Below are positions 17,606 through 26,250 of a stretch of DNA of 64,000 nucleotides, piece by piece. Source of the stretch: Bacteroidaceae bacterium (GTDB lineage: Bacteria; Bacteroidota; Bacteroidia; Bacteroidales; Barnesiellaceae_A). Position numbers and translations under genes: made by a program. The notes below the pieces were generated by a model. The model saw only the letters and a list, made by a program, of their open reading frames with translations. It had not been told where the DNA came from and searched no databases. The stretch's first letter is position 1. Each line of letters begins with the position of its first letter. The DNA is taken from NCBI GenBank assembly GCA_017531985.1, contig JAFXJY010000033.1, forward strand, positions 1-64,000, written 5' to 3'.

Positions 17606-18087
17606 TATTTCGTCTTTATTTTTTTTATGTTTTATTCTTAACGCGTTCTTTTCAGCATACAAAAGTCTTACAATTTTTTTGTAAAATCAAATGCTCAAAA
17701 ATTTGCGTTTTAACAACTTCTTACAATGACCTAAATTACAGTAACTTACAAACCTCCTCTTTTATCCTCTTGTTTTTTTAATCGAGTAGTTGCTAATTGT
17801 CTTATTTTTAGCTATATAGCAATAATTATATTTTCTCGATTTTACCTTTTGCTCACCAAAAGTTTCCTAAAAGTATCGTTGCAATACTCTAAAATGAGGG
17901 GGAGAAAACTTTTTGTTGTCCGTTTCCTTATTTGTACAGATTCCAAATAACAAAATCATCAGCTTCATTAAATTTCCTCACAAAAAAACTTGTATCGATT
18001 TTTTGTTTTTACAAAATTATTTTATAGGGAAACTTCTACACCTCACATGATGGAATGGGTTATAGAGTGTTCCTTATTGGTAGCTCT

Positions 18088-18315
18088 TAGAATCTGTTTT
18101 AATTTTATTTCGAGATAATTTGAGGGGCATTTTTGAGCAGATGCCTAAAAGAGTATCGATGAAGCCGAGACTATTCTTAGTAATAGTGCATTAGCTTGTT
18201 TAAGGTAGGTTCTATAAATTCAAAAGCAACCGAAATAGAGTCTGCCGGCAACGATGAAATTATCTACTAATTTATAGAACGTACCTTAATAAAAATCAAA
18301 AACAGACTCTTAAAA
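18088..18315. mobile_element. Possible IS remnant bounded by TCTGTTTT inverted repeats, with a B element nested inside
   Basis: TTAGAATCTGTTTTAATTTT at about 18088-18107 and, inverted, AAAATCAAAAACAGACTCTTA at 18291-18311 form an imperfect inverted pair of the kind that ends IS5-like elements. The enclosed 180 bases have no transposase. The B-type element 18201-18288 sits inside, and the right repeat runs into the MCE gene stop codon. The rest of the spacer 17606-18087 is AT-rich with nothing else recognised, apart from a small TIR-like pair around 18026-18076. Confidence 0.4.
18201..18288. repeat. MITE-like element, family B, short copy 3
   Basis: This 88-bp element has nearly perfect 20-bp ends: TAAGGTAGGTTCTATAAATT (18201-18220) and AATTTATAGAACGTACCTTA (18269-18288). 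The interior keeps only the right-hand part of B (AAGCAACCGAAATAGAGTCT, then GCCGGCAACGATGAAATTATC). It is the cleanest view of the family B termini. Confidence 0.85.
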
Positions 18316-19191
18316 GACTTTGATATTGATGTAACGCTTGGGATTGAGACGGATATCAACCAAGAGTGAGTCAAGACTACTCACTGCATCATTCAATTTT
18401 TCGTACAATTGAGCATCGTTCAGTATCAATCCTGCTGTATTATCGGTCGTATTTAATCCTGCGGTTGCCTCCTTGATATTCGACACAAGCAAGTTGATAT
18501 CGTTAATCGTATTCTCTATGGGCATACGATTGAGCGTTGTTGTGAGTGAATCTACATTATGGGTTATCGATGCTACATTGTTCATGATTGAAGGTACATC
18601 GTTTCGCATCATGGTATTGAGCTGACTGGTTGTTCCTTCCAAGTTGGCTGTTATTCCATCTAATCGTTGCACCGAGCTAAGCAATGCCGGGTCATTGACA
18701 AGTCGCTGTACTCCACCCAGGATGCTGTCAAGTTTGCCTATCAAGACTGTTATTTCAGGCATCATGCCGGCTACGCTGCCCAGCAGGTCGTTACCTGCCA
18801 CACCTTCTATCGTGTCGCCCGAGTGATAAAATTCACTTACATAAGGGTTGTTGTCTATCACAATCGTAGCTCCTCCCATCAATCCCTTCGATAGCGAAAT
18901 CTTACTGTCGCGTGCTATGCGTAACTCTTTGTCGAGATTGACCATTACAAAGACGCGATTGTTGCTCTCATAGTCGTACTTGATGTCATGCACTACGCCC
19001 ACTTTGTATCCGTTGATTGTTACCGGCGACGATACCATCAACTCATCTATGTTATTGAATGTTATTGTGTAGTAATTGATGGGTTGTACCACGTTTATTC
19101 CTTTGAGAAACTGTATTCCTGCAAACAATATTATCAGACACACTATTGCCGATAATCCGATTTTCACCTCTTTACTCCAAAATTTTTTCAT
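18310..19191 (-). CDS. MlaD/MCE family protein
   Basis: This 293-residue protein has one N-terminal transmembrane anchor (KIGLSAIVCLIILFAGIQFL, residues 10-29) and a single MCE domain (about 38-115; INGYKVGVVHDIKYD, GLMGGATIVI). It ends in a helical tail rich in hydrophilic repeats. Such proteins form hexameric rings in the periplasm that pass phospholipids between membranes with an MlaFE-type ABC transporter. No mlaE or mlaF gene lies beside it here. It follows the amidase gene by 64 bases. Its stop codon lies at the edge of the IS-like inverted repeat. Confidence 0.88.
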   Translation of the reverse strand: MKKFWSKEVKIGLSAIVCLIILFAGIQFLKGINVVQPINYYTITFNNIDELMVSSPVTINGYKVGVVHDIKYDYESNNRVFVMVNLDKELRIARDSKISLSKGLMGGATIVIDNNPYVSEFYHSGDTIEGVAGNDLLGSVAGMMPEITVLIGKLDSILGGVQRLVNDPALLSSVQRLDGITANLEGTTSQLNTMMRNDVPSIMNNVASITHNVDSLTTTLNRMPIENTINDINLLVSNIKEATAGLNTTDNTAGLILNDAQLYEKLNDAVSSLDSLLVDIRLNPKRYINIKVF

Positions 19192-19255
19192 CTTTCTGAT
19201 ATTTTTCTTGTCACACCGGGTGACGTTGGTTTTCTTTTATCAATATTTCCGTTTT

Positions 19256-20452
19256 TCACTGTTCGTATGCCACTCGCTTACCATCTTGCATCACAATGAT
19301 AAAGGCATCTTTGAAGAGCTTGCGTACCTTCTTTAAGTCTGACTCTATTCCTTCGCGTGTCGTTGATGCTCCATAGGTGTACTTGTAGTAGCCGTTCTCT
19401 TTGTAGTAGTCGACCGGCGACAATCCTTTGAAGTGCTTGCTGTTGCTGCTTAACTTCTTGGGCAAGGCCATGAATTGCACCTTATATACCTTGGTTTTGC
19501 TATCGGCTTCGATGCTGGTCGACGACTCGTCCGATGTCGATTCGCACTCTTCTGCTTGCTCACTTTCTTGGTATTGACTTGCCGCCTTTTGTGCCTCTTG
19601 TACTGCTGCTATGGCATCACTCTTTCCATCGTAGCTGGCCTTGTATATCACGAATGCATTATACAGGGCTTGTGCCATTTCATTCTGACCGGCCTCCGAC
19701 AGCAAGTATTTTTCCTGCGTAGGGTTGCACAAGTAATCCAACTCAACAAGTATCGAGGGCATACCTGTAAAGGCAAGTACATAGAATCCATTTTGTCGCA
19801 CTCCATTATCTTTCCTGCCCGCCACACTCTTCATCTCTTTCTGTACGAGGGCTGCAAAGGAGATACTTCGTTCGCGATAACTATCTTGCATCGTTTCAAA
19901 GATGATGTACGACTCGGGCGAGTGGGGGTCAAATCCTTCATACTTACTCGTATAATCATCTTCAAGCATGATAACCGAGTTTTCGCGTTGGGCTGTCTCT
20001 AAGTTCTCGGCACTCTTGGCTGTTCCCAGCACATAGGTCGACACTCCGCTCAACGTCTTGCGTCGTTTGTTTTTCTTCGATACCGAGTTGGAATGAACCG
20101 ATATGAACAAGTCGCCATGATGGCGATGGGCTATCTCGGTACGTTCTTTCAGTCCCACAAAGACATCTCGCTTGCGTGTGTACTGCACTGTCACATCGGG
20201 CATATTCTCCTCTATCAGTTTCCCGAGTTTCAATACTACGGCAAGATTAATGTTCTTCTCCTTTCCTTTCAGACCTACCGCTCCCGGATCATTTCCTCCA
20301 TGACCGGCATCAAGTACGACAACAAAGTTTTTATTATCATCACTCTGTGCCGATACCGATGGCATAAACATCACTGCCACTATTGCAATAATAATAGTGC
20401 GTAGGAGTGTGCCTATGGCTGTCTTATGATGGATTGTGAACTTCTTATGCAT
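19256..20452 (-). CDS. N-acetylmuramoyl-L-alanine amidase (amidase_3) with SPOR-like C-terminus
   Basis: This 398-residue periplasmic enzyme cleaves the lactyl-amide bond between MurNAc and the stem peptide. After a signal anchor ending near residue 35, the amidase_3 domain shows DAGHGGNDPGAVG (H51), E65, ISVHSNSV (H120) and ILVELDYLCNP (glutamate near 240), the zinc and catalytic set. A low-complexity linker rich in Glu/Ser (about 270-315) leads to a final 75-residue segment (YKVQFMALPKK... FKDAFIIVM) with SPOR-domain features, which would bind denuded septal glycans. It resembles AmiC-type division amidases. The MCE gene is downstream. Confidence 0.9.
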   Translation of the reverse strand: MHKKFTIHHKTAIGTLLRTIIIAIVAVMFMPSVSAQSDDNKNFVVVLDAGHGGNDPGAVGLKGKEKNINLAVVLKLGKLIEENMPDVTVQYTRKRDVFVGLKERTEIAHRHHGDLFISVHSNSVSKKNKRRKTLSGVSTYVLGTAKSAENLETAQRENSVIMLEDDYTSKYEGFDPHSPESYIIFETMQDSYRERSISFAALVQKEMKSVAGRKDNGVRQNGFYVLAFTGMPSILVELDYLCNPTQEKYLLSEAGQNEMAQALYNAFVIYKASYDGKSDAIAAVQEAQKAASQYQESEQAEECESTSDESSTSIEADSKTKVYKVQFMALPKKLSSNSKHFKGLSPVDYYKENGYYKYTYGASTTREGIESDLKKVRKLFKDAFIIVMQDGKRVAYEQ

Positions 20453-20625
20453 CCCTTTCTTATTAAAAATTGAGGCAAAATTACAAAAAAATACCGATTT
20501 ATACCTTATTTATTTTTCTTAAATGACAACGCTCTATTAAAAAATCAAAATATTATGTAGAATGTGTAGAAGTCCCTTTTAAATGTTACTGATATATAGC
20601 CCCCTCAACCATACGTCCACATTAA

Positions 20626-21699
20626 TTATCTGTCGCTCTCGGCACTATTTCGAGCAACTTTACACACCCATCGTACCATCGCATCCAGCACTCCCTCAGC
20701 CTTCTTGTTGACATAGTCAATGCAGTGTGCCAATGGTATCATGATTACAACGGTGGATATTGATACAAATGTGTAGGCTATGAGTGTATGAAACACTCCC
20801 AGAGTTGTGCGATTGCTTAATAGTGTATAGACATAGAGCATCGATGCTATGATGTGAATGTGATAAAGGTATATGGTGTAGCCATGTCGGGCATACTGCA
20901 TTACGATGTACCTAACCACTCGCACACGAGCAGCTTGTCGACAGCACCACTGCAACGGTCGATGCAACATGATGAGGGCTGCTGTCGTGTAGGCAAGAAA
21001 CATGATATTGCTCGGAAACTTGTTGTGTTGCATGTTCCATCCGTATCCCAATTGTTGGCACATAGCTACGGTACACAACATAACCAATAATATAATGTAG
21101 CTATTATATGGTTTCTCACGGCGATAATAGAGACCTGCAAATACAGGAACTATATAGCACAGTACATAGTCGGGATGAAAATAGAGTGCTGCCATCACCG
21201 GCAACAGCAAAGCATAGATGGTGTATCGATTGACACGAAGGCTCACATAGTGTAGCAATGGTAATAATAATGCTATGATAAAATAGGGGCGTATGAACCA
21301 TAAATGTGACAACTCGGTCAATTGTCCCATCAGAGTGGCTCCGCAATAACGAATAAACTCATTCGGAACATCTTTAAGAATCAGACTTCCCGTAATGTAT
21401 CGGTCTGACAGATATAGTGATAGATATATTGACAGCGGAATGAATATACGTTTCACTCTGCTCCACACATATTTACCATACGATTTCTTGTGTGACAATG
21501 CGTAGGAGGCTCCCGATATATAGAAGATGATGGGCATCTCTATCAAGAATAGCGTAGCCCATGTATCTCTGTGCCAGTCGACGAATATCGACGACACTAT
21601 ATGCACACATCCCACTATATACAGCATGACACTACCCCTATATAAGTCAAGGTCGTTATCACGCTCTGTCGTTCTGTTTTCTTCTATACCTGCCTGCAT
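20626..21699 (-). CDS. Membrane acyltransferase (Acyltransferase_3 family), paralog 1
   Basis: This 357-residue polytopic protein has about ten transmembrane segments and starts MQAGIEENRTTERDNDLDLY followed by RGSVMLYIVGCVHIVSS. The DxxRG.....V..H motif, with His in an early helix, is typical of O-acetyltransferases that modify surface polysaccharides or lipids. FYISGASYALS and HLWFIRPYF are further family blocks. The neighbour upstream (21720-22763) is clearly homologous throughout, so the two arose by tandem duplication. The acceptor is unknown. A sequence resembling an A-element right end (GTGTAGAAGTCCCTTTTAA) lies past its 3' end near 20565. Confidence 0.8.
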   Translation of the reverse strand: MQAGIEENRTTERDNDLDLYRGSVMLYIVGCVHIVSSIFVDWHRDTWATLFLIEMPIIFYISGASYALSHKKSYGKYVWSRVKRIFIPLSIYLSLYLSDRYITGSLILKDVPNEFIRYCGATLMGQLTELSHLWFIRPYFIIALLLPLLHYVSLRVNRYTIYALLLPVMAALYFHPDYVLCYIVPVFAGLYYRREKPYNSYIILLVMLCTVAMCQQLGYGWNMQHNKFPSNIMFLAYTTAALIMLHRPLQWCCRQAARVRVVRYIVMQYARHGYTIYLYHIHIIASMLYVYTLLSNRTTLGVFHTLIAYTFVSISTVVIMIPLAHCIDYVNKKAEGVLDAMVRWVCKVARNSAESDR

Positions 21700-21719
21700 A
21701 TTAGTCTGTTACGGATGTG

Positions 21720-22763
21720 TCAATCTCGTTTTGTAATACCTACTGCCCGCAATATGCTGTTTTCAACCTGTTTCATGAGCATGCTCAGGTATATGTTGCC
21801 AAAGAATAGCACTATGCTCGTTGCTATCAGTATCGACAGGTGTCCTATCGGAGGCAGATCCCTATCACCCACAATAATTATCAGCAGTTTTTGCAGCAGA
21901 TGTACATTGATGCCATGATAGAGATATACCGTCAGACCCATACGAGCATATCGGTCGATGTAGTATCGGAAGAATCGTGAACGATATACCCAACGGCACA
22001 GCATTCCCATCAATGGTAGGAACAGTGCTACCACCACACCGCAATACGAGAAAAACATAATATTGGGTGGAAACTTATTGGCCTGCATGTTCAAGCTATA
22101 TCCTTGCCACACACACCACATCATGGCACATGCCATCATCACAGCTATGACATATCGGTTGGCAGGAAAATGTTGCTTATAATACAGCCCTATAAAGGCA
22201 AATGCTGCATAGCACCATATCTCGTTGGGATAAATAGCAAGCACTACAACCGTCAATAGTGCTAAGGCATAGATTCCCCATTGACTCAGGTGGGGTTTTA
22301 TCTTATTGAGCAATGGCAACAACAGTGCAACTGCAAGATAGGGCGGTATAAACCACAAGTGATTGAAGTCATACAACTTGCCCGAGAAGATATTATAATA
22401 GCCCTGTGCAATAAAGTTGTTCGCAAACGTTACTCCGCTCTCTCCTTTTATGATACATTCATATAAGAAATATAATGCAGTCACAATAACTACACAGATG
22501 TAGTAAGGGAAGACTATTCGTTTCACCCTACGCCACACATATTGCAAGTACGGCTTGCTGCTTGCCAGCGTGTACGATGCTCCCGATATAAAAAATACGA
22601 TAGGCATCGTGATCAGTAGCATGCTTGTTGCCACAGTGTCGATACACTGCACTCCATAGAAGTTGTGTAAGAAACAAGTGATATATATCATCGAACAGCC
22701 TCGATATATATCCAGCTCATTATCTCTTTGAGGTTGAAATTGTTGTCGCTTATTATCTTGCAT
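21720..22763 (-). CDS. Membrane acyltransferase (Acyltransferase_3 family), paralog 2
   Basis: It has 347 residues from ATG 22763 (MQDNKRQQFQPQRDNELDIY). The 28-residue upstream extension of the frame is rejected because paralog 1 starts at the same place. Shared blocks are RDNELDIYRGCSMIYITCF, FISGASYTL and HLWFIPPYLAVALLLPLL, followed by multiple transmembrane helices. It probably transfers acetyl or other acyl groups to an envelope polymer. It is 20 bases upstream of paralog 1 and about 120 bases downstream of ruvC. Confidence 0.8.
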   Translation of the reverse strand: MQDNKRQQFQPQRDNELDIYRGCSMIYITCFLHNFYGVQCIDTVATSMLLITMPIVFFISGASYTLASSKPYLQYVWRRVKRIVFPYYICVVIVTALYFLYECIIKGESGVTFANNFIAQGYYNIFSGKLYDFNHLWFIPPYLAVALLLPLLNKIKPHLSQWGIYALALLTVVVLAIYPNEIWCYAAFAFIGLYYKQHFPANRYVIAVMMACAMMWCVWQGYSLNMQANKFPPNIMFFSYCGVVVALFLPLMGMLCRWVYRSRFFRYYIDRYARMGLTVYLYHGINVHLLQKLLIIIVGDRDLPPIGHLSILIATSIVLFFGNIYLSMLMKQVENSILRAVGITKRD

Positions 22764-22885
22764 CTCTCTCAATATCACTATGGAAACTATTATTGGGGCA
22801 ATTCCTTTGCTTGTCGAAACTATCCGGCTACACCACTCTGTGAGCAACTTGGAAGTCTCTCCGACATGAACATGACATCCCTTGG

Positions 22886-23518
22886 CTATTCATCCTTATT
22901 CGTCTCTTGTGGCTTCTTCTTGCCCGGTTGCACCACTTTGTCGGGGTTGTGAGCAATAAAATCTTTCCAACTTTTACTCCCTTTGCCTATGCTGATGGGG
23001 CGTGATGTCTCGTAGTAATGGCACAACGCGGCAGCAAGACCATCCGTAGCATCAAGTTGCGGCAACATACTCTCTTGCGGAATGTTGAGCGTGCGTCGCA
23101 GCATCTCGGCTACTTGCTCCTTCGATGCCTGCCCATTACCGGTAATAGCCATCTTTATTTTCAACGGTGCATACTCGCTGATGGGTATGTCGCGTGACAA
23201 TGCTGCTGCCATGGCCACTCCTTGGGCTCGACCCAGTTTCAACATCGACTGAACATTCTTGCCGAAGAATGGAGCCTCTATCGCCATCTCGTCGGGAAGA
23301 TATTGATTGATAAGACCCAACACTCGCTCATAGATCCGTCGCAGTCGCAAGTAGTGACTCTCAAAGCGGCTCAACTCTATAACACCCATCGTTATCAATT
23401 GGGGCTTGTTATCCACTACACGCAACACTCCGTAACCCATGATGTGGGTTCCCGGGTCTATACCTATTATTATTCGCTCGGCCTTGGTCACCGATTTTAT
23501 TTCTACATCGGCACTCAT
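22886..23518 (-). CDS. ruvC: Holliday junction endonuclease RuvC
   Basis: This 210-residue nuclease resolves Holliday junctions as a dimer with RuvAB. Motifs: [17 protein letters not shown] with the first catalytic Asp, [14 protein letters not shown] with Glu, and [14 protein letters not shown] with the C-terminal acidic pair. ATG 23518 is preferred to the adjacent TTG at 23521. The C-terminus has a lysine-rich tail beyond the core. It follows the DUF4286 gene after four bases, so the pair is translationally linked. Confidence 0.96.
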   Translation of the reverse strand: MSADVEIKSVTKAERIIIGIDPGTHIMGYGVLRVVDNKPQLITMGVIELSRFESHYLRLRRIYERVLGLINQYLPDEMAIEAPFFGKNVQSMLKLGRAQGVAMAAALSRDIPISEYAPLKIKMAITGNGQASKEQVAEMLRRTLNIPQESMLPQLDATDGLAAALCHYYETSRPISIGKGSKSWKDFIAHNPDKVVQPGKKKPQETNKDE

Positions 23519-23522
23519 CAAT

Positions 23523-23831
23523 CTATATCTCTAATTGTTCCATGATAGTTGCAAAACCTGCCACCTTGTTGCCAAATTTCTTTTGCAGCAATTCTACCCA
23601 TCGTGACCCACAGCCATTATACCACTCCGATAGTGTATCCAAGTCGGGGGTATTGAACTGCAACGATACACTCCTTCCGTTGCTGTCATCCTCGCCGTAG
23701 ATGCGTGCCATCCTTGGCTCGGATACGCCTTTATGACTCATTGCTCCCGGAATATATTCTTGTCGCAACCATGTTATAAACTCATCATAGCATGATATTT
23801 CTGTGTGAAATGTAGTGTTGTATATAAGCAT
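23523..23831 (-). CDS. DUF4286 family protein
   Basis: This 102-residue protein starts at ATG 23831 ([21 protein letters not shown]). Bacteroidetes genomes commonly carry this short, soluble, one-domain family (DUF4286, ferredoxin-like fold predicted); its function is unknown. It contains the conserved [24 protein letters not shown] core. A 12-residue ORF extension upstream lies inside the inverted-repeat element A3 and is discarded. The gene overlaps almost directly with ruvC, forming a two-gene operon whose leader comes from the element. Confidence 0.8.
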   Translation of the reverse strand: MLIYNTTFHTEISCYDEFITWLRQEYIPGAMSHKGVSEPRMARIYGEDDSNGRSVSLQFNTPDLDTLSEWYNGCGSRWVELLQKKFGNKVAGFATIMEQLEI

Positions 23832-23842
23832 ATTATATCGAT

Positions 23843-24047
23843 TTAAGGAAATTGCTATAATTTCCATTGATTAATTATTCATTCGTTAGGGGAAACATTC
23901 TTCTTGTTCGTCTGATTTCTTTCCTTGGTGTCTTTTGACCTCGAAATCAACCATATAGTTCATTATGAACATTCGGTCAAAGTCTAAAATCTACGCTAAG
24001 AAACAATCTTCAACCACAACAAAGTTATTGATGGAAGTTCCCTTTAA
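23843..24047. repeat. MITE-like element, family A, copy 3 (reverse orientation)
   Basis: Read on the minus strand it starts TTAAAGGGAACTTCCATCAA and ends TATAGCAATTTCCTTAA, with the interior TTTCTTAGCGTAGATTTTAG and TTTGACCGAATGTTCATAAT as in copies at 46076 and 49703. About 205 bp long and non-coding. Its end lies 12 bases before the DUF4286 start codon, and its other end 44 bases before the tRNA promoter. Confidence 0.8.
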
Positions 24048-24090
24048 TCATTAAAAACGATACAAATTTAAAAAAAACTTCTCATATCTA

Positions 24091-24121
24091 TTGCATAATC
24101 CCGAAAAACATTGTATCTTTG
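24091..24121 (+). promoter_or_regulatory. Promoter of tRNA-Ala
   Basis: TTGC (24091-24094), 19 bases, TATCTTTG (24114-24121). The expected start site lies about ten bases before the mature tRNA. Confidence 0.8.
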
Positions 24122-24137
24122 CATCGCAAAAGCAAAC

Positions 24138-24211
24138 GGGGTATTAGCTCATCTGGCTAGAGCGCAACACTGGCAGTGTTGAGGTGAGCGGTTCGAGTCC
24201 GCTATACTCCA
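24138..24211 (+). tRNA. tRNA-Ala (GGC)
   Basis: The cloverleaf closes fully: acceptor GGGGTAT / ATACTCC (24138-24144 with 24204-24210), D stem GCTC/GAGC, anticodon stem CAACA/TGTTG with loop CTGGCAG (anticodon GGC at 24172-24174), T stem AGCGG/CCGCT with loop TTCGAGT, and discriminator A at 24211. The third acceptor pair is G-T (G3:U70), the identity element of alanine tRNAs. CCA is not fully encoded. Confidence 0.96.
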
Positions 24212-24216
24212 CCTAC

Positions 24217-24248
24217 TAAGAGGTACATTATTTGTACCTCTTTTTTTT
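24217..24248 (+). terminator. Terminator of tRNA-Ala
   Basis: AAGAGGTACA / TGTACCTCTT hairpin followed by a run of T, six bases after the tRNA. Confidence 0.85.
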
Positions 24249-24360
24249 ATCCCCACACCGACATACTTTTGGGGGATTACTCTGAAATTCGGCTCAGTCC
24301 GAAATTCCGAAGGGGAACGAAAAAAGATCTCCACGCTGACACACTCCTCCATAATACAAA

Positions 24361-24390
24361 GCGGTGCATCGATATTACTCAATGCACCGC
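24361..24390 (-). terminator. Terminator of the phosphohexomutase gene
   Basis: Stem GCGGTGCAT / ATGCACCGC with a 12-base loop, 37 bases past the stop of the gene at 24427; the minus strand continues TTTGTA. The 110 bases between it and the tRNA terminator (24250-24360) contain repeated words (CCGACATAC/CTGACACAC, GAAATTC twice) but no gene. Confidence 0.65.
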
Positions 24391-24426
24391 CTCAATAGTT
24401 ATCGGTTTACTTTTGATATAACCCTG

Positions 24427-26175
24427 TTATATGCCAAGGTCCTTCTTGAATGCCTCAATCTTCTCATCGGCAAGACGATTGGCCTCATCATAGTCGGCAT
24501 AGCTATCCATCTTGATACCGCGTACTTCAATGTAGAACTTGATTTTAGGTTCAGTACCCGAGGGACGCACCGAGATTTTGTCACCGGCTGCTGTGAAATA
24601 TTGCAGCACATTCGATGTGCAGGGCATGTCGAGTTGGCTTACATTACCCGAGGCATCCACTGCTGTCAAGTTCTGGTAATCCTTAATAAGCACCACCGGC
24701 GAACCGCCCAATGTCTTAACAGGATTTTCGCGGAACGATTTCATCATGGCTTGTATCTCTTCGGCTCCTTGTTTTCCCTTACGCACTACCGAGATACCTT
24801 TCTCCTTCGAGTAGCCATACTTGATGTAGATGTCTTGTATCATCTGATACATACTCATGCCACGCTCCTTGCTCCATGCTGCTATCTCCGCCATCAACGA
24901 CATGGCCGATACGGCATCCTTGTCGCGTACAAAGTCTTGTGCAAGGAATCCGTAGCTCTCTTCTCCACCACCTATGTAACGCTCTTTGCCTTCAAGCTCG
25001 CGTATAATTGCTGCTATCCACTTAAAGCCTGTGTAACAATCATACATCTTTATGTTATTCTCTTCGGCAATTGTCTTGATTGTCTCGGTCGTTACAATGG
25101 TTTTTACGATAAACTCATTACCCTTGATAAGACCTCGCTCTTGATAAGTGGTCATGATATAGTTAAGCATCAACATCACTATCTGGTTGCCGTTAACAAG
25201 CACCCACTCGCCCTTGTCATTCTTGACTGCGATACCTATGCGGTCGGCATCGGGGTCACTGGCCATCACAAGTTCGGCATTGGTCTCTATGGCTCGTTTC
25301 ACTGCCATGTCGAGAGCTGCCGGTTCTTCCGGGTTGGGTGAAACCACGGTGGGAAAATCTCCGCTTACAACATCTTGCTCAGGTACATGAATGATATTGG
25401 TGAATCCGAAGTTGGCCAATGAAGCCGGTATTAACTTCACACCTGTACCATGAATAGGGGTGTACACGATGGGAATATCATGATGCTTGGCTATTATATC
25501 GGGGCTGAGCGACAATGTCTTGATGCGATCAAGATATATCTTGTCTATCTCTTCTCCTATTATCTCTATCAACTCGGGGTTGCGGTCAAACTTGATTTCC
25601 GACACTCCGGCTATCTTATTCACTTCATCTATTATACCTGTATCGTGAGGGGCTATCACTTGGGCTCCATCACTCCAATATGCCTTGTAGCCATTATACT
25701 CCTTGGGATTATGCGATGCGGTCAGGTTGATACCGGCTTGACAGCCAAGTTCGCGTATGGCAAAAGAGACCTCGGGGGTGGGACGCAACGACTCGAACAA
25801 GTACACTTTGATACCGTTGGCCGAGAAGATGTCGGCCGATATTTCGGCAAACTTGCGACTATTGTTGCGGCAGTCGTGACCTATCGCTACCGATATCAAT
25901 GGCAAGTTGGCAAAGTTCTTCTTCAAGTAGTTGGCAAGACCTTGGGTGGCTGAACCTACGGTGTAGATATTCATACGATTGGTTCCGGCTCCCATGATAC
26001 CTCGCAATCCTCCTGTACCAAATTCAAGATCTCGATAGAAACTCTCTATCAACTCACTCTTGTCGGGATTATCCAACATTGCCTGTACTGCTGCTCGTGT
26101 CTCAGCATCATATCCTGCTCCCAGCCACTCTTGTGCCCGCGATGTAACTTCTTTCAATAAAGCTTCATTTTCCAT
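24427..26175 (-). CDS. Phosphoglucomutase/phosphomannomutase family (alpha-D-phosphohexomutase)
   Basis: This 582-residue enzyme moves phosphate between C1 and C6 of hexoses. Domain markers in order: GTGGLRGIMGAG near residue 50, the phosphoserine loop TASHNPKEYNGYKAYW near 150, the metal loop DPDADRIGIA near 310, the sugar loop GGEESYGF near 405, and the phosphate-binding RPSGTEPKIKFY near 535. Length and GGLRG motif match the PgcA/PGM2-like phosphoglucomutase branch. It would link glycolysis with the nucleotide-sugar genes at the other end of the window. Own terminator downstream. Confidence 0.93.
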   Translation of the reverse strand: MENEALLKEVTSRAQEWLGAGYDAETRAAVQAMLDNPDKSELIESFYRDLEFGTGGLRGIMGAGTNRMNIYTVGSATQGLANYLKKNFANLPLISVAIGHDCRNNSRKFAEISADIFSANGIKVYLFESLRPTPEVSFAIRELGCQAGINLTASHNPKEYNGYKAYWSDGAQVIAPHDTGIIDEVNKIAGVSEIKFDRNPELIEIIGEEIDKIYLDRIKTLSLSPDIIAKHHDIPIVYTPIHGTGVKLIPASLANFGFTNIIHVPEQDVVSGDFPTVVSPNPEEPAALDMAVKRAIETNAELVMASDPDADRIGIAVKNDKGEWVLVNGNQIVMLMLNYIMTTYQERGLIKGNEFIVKTIVTTETIKTIAEENNIKMYDCYTGFKWIAAIIRELEGKERYIGGGEESYGFLAQDFVRDKDAVSAMSLMAEIAAWSKERGMSMYQMIQDIYIKYGYSKEKGISVVRKGKQGAEEIQAMMKSFRENPVKTLGGSPVVLIKDYQNLTAVDASGNVSQLDMPCTSNVLQYFTAAGDKISVRPSGTEPKIKFYIEVRGIKMDSYADYDEANRLADEKIEAFKKDLGI

Positions 26176-26250
26176 ATCTGTTATCTTTTCTTTTGTTCTT
26201 TTATCGGTTCTATCTCTTTGTAAAAGTATTTTATAACGACTCCTTACGGC

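Noticed and set aside
17606..18309. A chromosomal replication origin beside dnaA
   Set aside because: The spacer is AT-rich but I find no cluster of TTATCCACA-like boxes; part of it is explained by IS and MITE remnants.
20626..22763. The acyltransferase pair as part of the rhamnose/fucose locus
   Set aside because: They are 30 kb away and on the other strand; a shared pathway is possible but not shown by the sequence.
24364..25341. A 325-residue plus-strand ORF
   Set aside because: It is the antisense shadow of the phosphohexomutase gene, whose motifs are complete.
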